In this document: in pieces, positions 59,088-64,000 of the stretch | Numbering within the stretch: the first letter of the stretch is position 1 | Layout: every line of letters starts with the position of its first letter | From: JACVRW01 sp963820315 | GTDB lineage: Bacteria; Actinomycetota; Thermoleophilia; Solirubrobacterales; Thermoleophilaceae | Reading direction: 5' to 3' | DNA length: 64,000 nucleotides | NCBI GenBank assembly: GCA_963820315.1 | Contig: CAWFZK010000029.1 | Location: 40,759 to 104,758 of the forward strand | Made by a program: the position numbers and the translations under genes | The notes under the pieces: generated by a model | Seen by the model: only the letters and a program-made list of their open reading frames with translations | Told to the model about the DNA's origin: nothing | Database searches by the model: none

Positions 59088-59755
59088 GAGTCATCCCCGG
59101 CCGGGGCGGCTGCGTCGAGCCGCCGCCTCGGCCGGAGGTTGCTGACGATCAACGCGACCACCGTGACCAGGTAGATCTCCCCGGTCATTGCCTCGACGAC
59201 CGAGAGCGTGCGGCCCAGTTCGCTGGCGGCGGTGAAGTCGCCGAAGCCGGTCGTGGTCAGGGTCGTGAAGCTGTAGTAGAGGAAGTCTCCGCGAATCGGG
59301 TCGGCGATCTGCGCGAAGAAGGAGGCGTCGCCGAGCGTGTTCACCGCGGCGTAGACGAACGAGAAGAACATCCCGAGGAGCACGTAGATCGAGAGCACGC
59401 CGGTGAGCGCCTCGAGCGTCACCGCGCCCGCCGCGCGCACGTCGCGCACCAGGCCGCCCGCGATCACCAGGGGAGCGACACCCACCAGCAGCGCTGTCGC
59501 AATCGCCGAGACGCCGTCCGGGATCGATCCGTGGACGAGCCATATGATCGGCGCGGCGACGGCGATTAGGGCGGCGAGCCCCGAAGCCGCGCGAATCGGC
59601 CAGTGCGGCGCACGCGCGATCCGCACAGCGAAGACGAGCGTCGCTGCCTGGAGCCAGATGATCACCAGTCGCACGAGGTCGCCGTCGGGCGCCGAGGCCT
59701 GGACGAGGAACGACAGCAGCACCAGCACGAAAACGATGCCGTAGCTGTGTCTCAC
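59084..59755 (-). CDS. Two-pore-domain type potassium channel protein
   Basis: A 223-residue membrane protein with about six hydrophobic segments. The last two flank a pore loop with the selectivity filter TTTGFGDF near residues 179-186. The Phe in place of Tyr (GFGD) is a known variant among bacterial K+ channels. Earlier parts (LVRLVIIWLQAATLVFAV and on) form a voltage-sensor-like bundle without obvious gating arginines. No cytoplasmic nucleotide-binding domain is present. GTG at 59755 overlaps the stop of a small membrane gene. It is convergent with the sulfotransferase-like gene. Confidence 0.82.
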   Translation of the reverse strand: MRHSYGIVFVLVLLSFLVQASAPDGDLVRLVIIWLQAATLVFAVRIARAPHWPIRAASGLAALIAVAAPIIWLVHGSIPDGVSAIATALLVGVAPLVIAGGLVRDVRAAGAVTLEALTGVLSIYVLLGMFFSFVYAAVNTLGDASFFAQIADPIRGDFLYYSFTTLTTTGFGDFTAASELGRTLSVVEAMTGEIYLVTVVALIVSNLRPRRRLDAAAPAGDDS

Positions 59756-59946
59756 GCTTCACGGGTTCGCTCCCGCGCGGCCATGTCCTCGCTAAGCACG
59801 CTTCCTACCACGGCGCCGGCCACGATCGCGACAGCGATCGTGAGCAGCCAGCCCTGCAGCATGTAGACCGCCGACGCGTAGATGACCGCCGTGAGCAGGA
59901 CGGCCGAGACCACCGCGCCGGGCATCGCCACCCGGCGGCCGAGCAC
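59752..59946 (-). CDS. Small membrane protein of unknown function
   Basis: A 64-residue protein with two hydrophobic segments, GAVVSAVLLTAVIYASAVYML and GWLLTIAVAIVAGAVVGSVL, and a charged tail EDMAARERTREA. GTG at 59946 is used. It overlaps the start of the K+ channel (GTGA), so the two are probably translated together. It could be a channel accessory protein, but nothing beyond position supports that. Confidence 0.6.
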   Translation of the reverse strand: MLGRRVAMPGAVVSAVLLTAVIYASAVYMLQGWLLTIAVAIVAGAVVGSVLSEDMAARERTREA

Positions 59947-59991
59947 GGAGCCGGGCGTGCTCGCGAGCTCGCGCGCCCTGTCGAGCTTGGA

Positions 59992-61123
59992 TCAGGAAGG
60001 CTGCGCGGCGGGAGCCGTGGGTGGCGCTGCTGAGTCGCCGCTCGTGTCCTCTTCGAGCGTACGGTGGCGAACGAACTCGAGCCAGGCGAACGCCGCAATC
60101 GCGAGGATCAGGATGGCGAGCGGCTTGCCGGTCCAGGGAACGGGGTTCCACCAGATGAGGAGCAGGAGGAGCGCGCCCAGGCCAAGCCGTACGAGCCAGG
60201 GCTGATCGCGCAGCGCGGGGGTGACGAGGCGGCGTGCCGGGACGGCGACTCGGCCCGGCCCAAGCAGCCAGGCGCCGAGTATCAGGAGAATGCCGAGCAG
60301 GGCGGTGCCGGAGACGACGTCGACCAGCAGCCGCGTGCCGATGTCCCACGTGGCCGCGACCGCCAGCTCCGAGTCGGGTGCCCGGGCGAGCGCGTCGACG
60401 ATCGTGTTGCCGCCGAGCCGGCGCACCGCGAGCACGGCCACCGCCGCGAACAGCAGACAGGCGCCGACATAGATGACGGTCCGGCGCCGATCCGGCGCGA
60501 GGAACACGGCCGCCGCGTACAGCGCCGCAGCAAGCAGCACGAGCACGATCGCCAGCGGCCGGAGCAGCTTGACGGCCGTCTGCGCGCCCTCGAGCTGATC
60601 GGAACGGAACAGCACGAGCTGACCGGCGTCCGTGGGTATCTGATCGGCGGCGCGCCCCAGCAGCCCCCCGCGCTCGGCCGCCTTCTCGATCAGCGGCTCC
60701 AGGTTGATCGACACCTCGCCTGATTCGTTGTCGATGACCACCCGCTCGAACGCCGCGTGCGCGCGCTCGTTCGCGCGCCGCCAGAGGTTCTGCGCGAGGG
60801 AGGTGCCGAGCAGCGTGCCCGCGTTCTGCTCGGCTGCGCGGCGCAGCGCGGCGGCGGCCGGCTCGCGCGAGCGGCTGAATCCGCTCCGGGAGCGCGCTCT
60901 GGATCTCGCCCGCCACGTCGACGTTCGTGTAGAGCTCGTCGATCAGGTAGAGCCCGATCGCGCGCCTGACGTCGTCGTTCTCGAGCAGCTCGACGCTGGT
61001 GTCGACAAACTCCTCGCGGTCGAGTACCTGGCGCTGCACCCAGACCGCGGTGATGCCGAGGATCACGATCACGGTCGCGAGCGCCAGCAGCACCCCGGAC
61101 CACACCCTGTGGCCGCTACGCAT
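59992..61123 (-). pseudogene. Integral membrane protein, frameshifted
   Basis: ATG at 61123 opens a hydrophobic N-terminus (VWSGVLLALATVIVILGITAVWVQ) and then a periplasmic-type region, VDTSVELLENDDVRRAIGLYL and LPERIQPLA. One extra base at about 60867-60872 breaks the frame. In the next frame the protein goes on as EPAAAALRRAAEQNAGTLLG, INLEPLIEKAAERGGLLG and several membrane helices, ending ... PTAPAAQPS at 59992. The total is 3n+1, giving an intact length of about 376 residues. It belongs to an actinobacterial integral membrane family of unknown role. Four or more helices are predicted. Confidence 0.65.
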
Positions 61124-61126
61124 CGC

Positions 61127-61378
61127 CTAGGTCCCCGTCCGCCGCCGGGCCGCGACGTAGCCGAGCGCCGCGCCGACCAGGATCGAGACGGCGATCACGA
61201 CGATCAGCGGTGTGTCGAAGGTCCCCACGATCCAGTTGACCTCGACCTCGTCGAGGTTGAGCACCGCGAACAGCGCCGCGAGGGCGCTGACGCCCGCCAC
61301 GACCACGAGGCGCGCGCGGTCTTTCCGAGACCGCTCCGGCTGCCGCCCGCGGCCTGAAGACGACAGGTCGTCGCTCAT
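61127..61378 (-). CDS. LapA-like (DUF1049) membrane protein
   Basis: An 83-residue protein. A basic N-terminus (QPERSRKDRARLVVVAG) is followed by two helices: ALAALFAVLNLDEVEVNWIVGTF and PLIVVIAVSILVGAALGYVAA. The VEVNWIVGTFDTPLIVVIA part matches the DUF1049/lipopolysaccharide-assembly LapA pattern. Three bases separate it from the next gene on the same strand. In actinobacteria without LPS its role is unclear; envelope assembly is a guess. Confidence 0.8.
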   Translation of the reverse strand: MSDDLSSSGRGRQPERSRKDRARLVVVAGVSALAALFAVLNLDEVEVNWIVGTFDTPLIVVIAVSILVGAALGYVAARRRTGT

Positions 61379-61388
61379 CCGGTGGCCA

Positions 61389-61781
61389 TCATGACGGCTT
61401 GAGGGCCTCGCCGTAAACCGTGAGCGCGTAGATGATCAGGCCGTCGATGACGAGGATGATGACCGACCACAGGGGATAGGCGCCGATCGCGAGCAGCGCT
61501 GCGATTGCGTTGAAGCCGGCAAACGTGATCCCGAGCACGGCTGCGAGGTCGCTGCCCGCGAAGATCATCGTGGCCGTCACGACCTGCGCCACCCCGAGGA
61601 TCAGGTGGATCCAGCCCCACAGCGACAGGTCGCCGAACAGGAGGTCGCCGGCGACGAAGTAGTTGTCGTCGACGATCGCCGCCAGCCCATAGATGAAATT
61701 GAAGACTCCGGCGATCAGGACCATCGTCGCGGCGAACGCCGCCCAGCCCTGACCCCGCGAAGCGCTTCGCGAGCCCTCCAT
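61389..61781 (-). CDS. DUF7144-like four-helix membrane protein
   Basis: A 130-residue membrane protein. GWAAFAATMVLIAGVFNFIYGLAAI at the start, DLSLWGWIHLILGVAQVVTA in the middle and SDLAAVLGITFAGFNAIAALLAI at the end match the DUF7144 family found widely in actinobacteria. Four hydrophobic segments are predicted. ATG at 61781 is preferred. Near the start the coding strand holds a perfect 16-bp palindrome, CGCGAAGCGCTTCGCG (61756-61771), whose relevance is unknown. Function is not established. Confidence 0.8.
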   Translation of the reverse strand: MEGSRSASRGQGWAAFAATMVLIAGVFNFIYGLAAIVDDNYFVAGDLLFGDLSLWGWIHLILGVAQVVTATMIFAGSDLAAVLGITFAGFNAIAALLAIGAYPLWSVIILVIDGLIIYALTVYGEALKPS

Positions 61782-61860
61782 GGACGGATGGTTCGACGCG
61801 CGCCGCCGCGGGCCTTCCGGGCTCCCCGACGGCCGGGGCGCTTCTCTAGCATCGCCGCGC

Positions 61861-62304
61861 ATGGCCCAGCCCCAGCCGACCCTCCGTCAGCGGGTGCGCA
61901 CCGGTATCGAGACCGTGTTCGCCGAGCGGCTGTCCCCTGAGCGAACGCGGCGCTCCACTTGGTTCGAGCGCCAGACGGTGGGGCGGCTCGAGTTTGACAC
62001 GATCGCGCGCCTCAACCGCTGGCTCGAGCTGCTCGGCCGGATCGCGACCGTCGTCTGGGTGGCGATCATCGCGACGATCGTGCTGGGCGTGAACCTCAGG
62101 GACCAGGTCGAGTCCATGCTCAACTCGGGCCGGCCGCTGCGCTACGTCGCGATCCTCACGCTCGTCCTGCCCACGGTCGTCTTCTTCCTGCTCCATTCGG
62201 TGATCGGCTTCCTGCGCTGGCGGCTCCAGCGCGAGCTGTGGCGGCGCGATGTCGAGCGCTTCGAGGCGGGTGGCGCCGAGCGGGAGGTCAGTCCGAGGCG
62301 CTGA
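61861..62304 (+). CDS. Two-helix membrane protein of unknown function
   Basis: A 147-residue protein with two helices, IATVVWVAIIATIVLGVNL (about 61-79) and YVAILTLVLPTVVFFLLHSVIGFL (about 97-120), and charged termini (FAERLSPERTRRSTWFERQ and RRDVERFEAGGAE). Family is not recognised. ATG at 61861 is divergent from the DUF7144 gene across 79 bases, and it is convergent with DUF389, overlapping by 17 bases. Confidence 0.65.
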   Translation: MAQPQPTLRQRVRTGIETVFAERLSPERTRRSTWFERQTVGRLEFDTIARLNRWLELLGRIATVVWVAIIATIVLGVNLRDQVESMLNSGRPLRYVAILTLVLPTVVFFLLHSVIGFLRWRLQRELWRRDVERFEAGGAEREVSPRR

Positions 62305-63226
62305 GCTGCGGCGGCGGCGCGCTGCGCAGGCGCTGCACGGCGAGTGTCGCCGTCCCGGCCACGAGCAGCGTCGCCACGTTCACCCCGAGCACCGCGAGAC
62401 CGTGGCCGGCGTCGTCGAGGTCCGCCAGCCCGAACGCCACGCCCGCGTATGCCGCTGCCGGGATCGTCGTCACCGAGATCGCCACGCCGACGGCGGCGCT
62501 CGCGCGCGTCTCGAACGAGAGGATCGCGGCGATTCCCGCGACGCCCGCCACGAGGACCGTCGAGAGGTCGACGCGTGCCAGCGTGCCGATTCCGCCGCCG
62601 CGCACATGGAAGTTCTCCGGCAGCCATCCGGTCACCTCGAGCACGAAGCCCAGCAGCGCCGCGACCGCGCAGGTGATGCCGAGGCCGAGCAGGAGCGTTC
62701 GGAGCGCCCGCGCGACGAGACTGTGCCGCCGCGCCTCGAGGCCGACACAGGCGGCGCACAGAGGCAGCAGGTCGGGGCTCACCGCCATCGCTCCGACGAT
62801 CAGGATGTCGTTGCGGTCGATGATCCCGAAGGCGGCGATCACGCCGGCGACCATCATCAGCAGCAGGTAGCGAGAGAGCGGCCGGGCGTTGGCGCGCGCC
62901 TCGCCGAGCACGGCGGCCCAGGCCAGGCGCGCTTCGCCGATCGGCGTGCTGCCGCCGAGGGTGATCTTCTCGTCGCGGGAGAGGCTCAGGTCGTCGGCAC
63001 CGATCCCGATCTCGCGGATGTCCTCGAGCACCCTGTCCGCCGCGGCCGGGTCGACATCCGCCGTGACGAGCGAGGTCGGTTGCCCTGTATCTCTCGTGAC
63101 CAGCACGTGGCGGACGCCTTGCAGGCCGCGCAGGTCGGCCCGCACGCGCTCGACGATCTCGTCAGGCACGAACGCGCGCAGCCGGAAGACGGTGACCAGG
63201 TCCGTACGCAGGATCGGTCCGGTCAT
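62288..63226 (-). CDS. DUF389 membrane protein
   Basis: A 312-residue DUF389 protein. A soluble N-terminal half (TVFRLRAFVPDEIVERVRADL, DADVDPAAADRVLEDIREIG) precedes a membrane half of five to six helices. The diagnostic DRNDILIVGAMAVSPDLLPLCA is near 165-186, followed by LLGFVLEVTGWLPENF and VAGVAGIAAILSFETRASAA. Function is unknown; members are often called TIGR00341-like. Its start overlaps the ZIP-type gene (ATGA) on the same strand, so the two form an operon. Confidence 0.85.
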   Translation of the reverse strand: MTGPILRTDLVTVFRLRAFVPDEIVERVRADLRGLQGVRHVLVTRDTGQPTSLVTADVDPAAADRVLEDIREIGIGADDLSLSRDEKITLGGSTPIGEARLAWAAVLGEARANARPLSRYLLLMMVAGVIAAFGIIDRNDILIVGAMAVSPDLLPLCAACVGLEARRHSLVARALRTLLLGLGITCAVAALLGFVLEVTGWLPENFHVRGGGIGTLARVDLSTVLVAGVAGIAAILSFETRASAAVGVAISVTTIPAAAYAGVAFGLADLDDAGHGLAVLGVNVATLLVAGTATLAVQRLRSAPPPQLSASD

Positions 63227-63909
63227 GTGACCGACAGCCCCGTCGCGACGGCGAAGCCGAAGACGGTCGCGAGTCCGGCGGTCCGCCCGGCCTTGCGCGC
63301 CTCGGGGATCATGGAGTCGGTGAGCATCACCAGCAGTGCCCCCGCCGCGAATCCGTTGGCCGTGGCCTCGAAGTCGCCGCTCACGTTGTCGCCGATCGCA
63401 TAGCCGATCACGGTCGCGATCAGGCAGACGAGCGCGACCGCAACCCAGAGCCGGATGATCGTCCCGGCGTCGCGGCCGCGCTCCCGCATCGCGCGCGCGG
63501 AGCCGATCGCCTCGGGCAGGTTCGAGACGAAGATCGCGACGATCAGGCTCGTTCCCACCTCTCCGCCGATCGCTATCCCGAGTCCCAGCACGAGCTGCTC
63601 CGGGATGCCGTCGAGGAAGGCGCCGAGCGCAAGGGCCGTGGCAGGGTTCGAGCCGCCCTTCTCGAGCCTCAGGTCGAGGAAGAAGTACGTGAGCGCGCCC
63701 AGGGCGAGCCCGATCCCCACGGGAAGGCCGCCGGCGATGTGGATGCCCTCCTCCGCGAGCTCGAAGGCAACCGCGCTGATCAGCGCGCCCGCGCCGAACG
63801 CGAGCACGAGCCCGACGAGCTGCTCGGGCCAGTCGCGCGCGATCGCGAGCAGCGCTCCGAGCACGAGCGAGCTCGCGGCGACGGCGCCCCAGAGGACTGC
63901 GCTGCCCAT
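63223..63909 (-). CDS. ZIP-family metal transporter
   Basis: A 228-residue membrane protein of the ZIP/ZupT group. VLAFGAGALISAVAFELAEEG near residues 34-54 corresponds to the metal-binding helix, and LGAFLDGIPEQLVLGLGIA near 95-113 to the conserved H/DxxPE motif (here DGIPEQ), with Asp instead of His. NGFAAGALLVMLTDSMIPEA holds the final helix. Divalent metal transport (Zn, Mn or Fe) is likely but the direction is not given by sequence. It begins with ATG at 63909 and is coupled to DUF389. Confidence 0.82.
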   Translation of the reverse strand: MGSAVLWGAVAASSLVLGALLAIARDWPEQLVGLVLAFGAGALISAVAFELAEEGIHIAGGLPVGIGLALGALTYFFLDLRLEKGGSNPATALALGAFLDGIPEQLVLGLGIAIGGEVGTSLIVAIFVSNLPEAIGSARAMRERGRDAGTIIRLWVAVALVCLIATVIGYAIGDNVSGDFEATANGFAAGALLVMLTDSMIPEARKAGRTAGLATVFGFAVATGLSVT

Positions 63910-63949
63910 GCAAGGGCGATCTTGGCCGCGGCGCCGGACGTGCCCGCGT

Positions 63950-64000
63950 TCAGAGGTCGAGCGTGTCGCCCGGCGAGAGGATGCGGATGTCGACGCCTGG
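63950..64000 (-). CDS. C-terminal end of a further gene (partial)
   Basis: Minus-strand codons read in from the window edge as PGVDIRILSPGDTLDL and a TGA at 63950-63952. The style suits the end of a high-GC coding sequence, but the 16 residues do not identify a family. It is 40 bases upstream of the ZIP-type gene on the same strand. Confidence 0.45.
   Translation of the reverse strand, partial: PGVDIRILSPGDTLDL

Overview
The window is about 70% GC with tightly packed, often overlapping genes, GTG starts and TAnnnT-type -10 elements. This points to a high-GC Gram-positive bacterium. The gene mix (rubredoxin, DUF1707, DUF3618, LapA, TIGR02611 and DUF853 proteins, many acyl-CoA and SDR enzymes) fits an environmental actinobacterium, possibly class Thermoleophilia. 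That class assignment is inference. I found no tRNA, rRNA, insertion sequence, prophage or CRISPR array.

Layout. 0-5.4 kb: Fe-alcohol dehydrogenase, epimerase, secreted RTX-repeat protein, Nudix hydrolase, rubredoxin and a frameshifted bioA. 5.5-11.9 kb: a secreted hydrolase-like protein, a membrane-fused spermidine-synthase-like protein, a FAD oxidoreductase with an apparent CTG start, and an acyl-CoA synthetase. 11.9-14.6 kb: a MarR regulator and SnoaL-like gene divergent from a broken Tat-exported amidohydrolase, with a MarR-type palindrome between. 14.6-19.3 kb: a biotin block (carrier protein, crotonase, bioB-bioF-bioD, TIGR02611 protein). 19.4-28 kb: acyltransferase, a lytic transglycosylase fused to a peptidase-like domain, lactonase, PadR next to a carotenoid oxygenase, ferritin, TrmO, PECR-like SDR and GNAT. 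27.7-30.6 kb: an Lrp regulator divergent from hpd-hmgA (tyrosine degradation). 30.8-37.6 kb: SDRs, acyl-CoA dehydrogenase, HerA-like ATPase and acetamidase. 37.6-38.9 kb: about 1.3 kb with no convincing gene. 39-48.5 kb: acyl-CoA dehydrogenase, flavoprotein disulfide reductase, GH15 glucoamylase, ATL protein, USP, crotonase, arginase-like protein and acyl-CoA carboxylase beta subunit. 49-52 kb: a BKACE / CoA-transferase / MerR operon. 52-56.4 kb: CapA-like protein, a broken DUF2804 gene and a nitrilase-TetR operon. 56.4-64 kb: mostly small membrane proteins, two sulfotransferase-like paralogues, a K+ channel, DUF389 and a ZIP transporter.

How the genes work together. Much of the window serves acyl-CoA and amino-acid catabolism: two acyl-CoA dehydrogenases, two crotonases, acyl-CoA carboxylase, acyl-CoA synthetase, tyrosine to fumarylacetoacetate precursors, and BKACE chemistry. 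The biotin block supplies the cofactor for the biotin carrier and, by inference, the carboxylase. A shared 25-nt dyad (arms AAGTAGGAAGT / ACTTCCTACTT) occurs both in the divergent acyl-CoA dehydrogenase/flavoprotein promoter and directly before the carboxylase start. It suggests one regulator controls both loci.

A striking property is that at least seven otherwise conserved genes are broken by single-base shifts, and an eighth (acetamidase) carries two that compensate. Nearly all look like one extra base. Either the assembly carries indel errors or many genes here are decaying. These genes are marked as pseudogenes with the implied intact extent.
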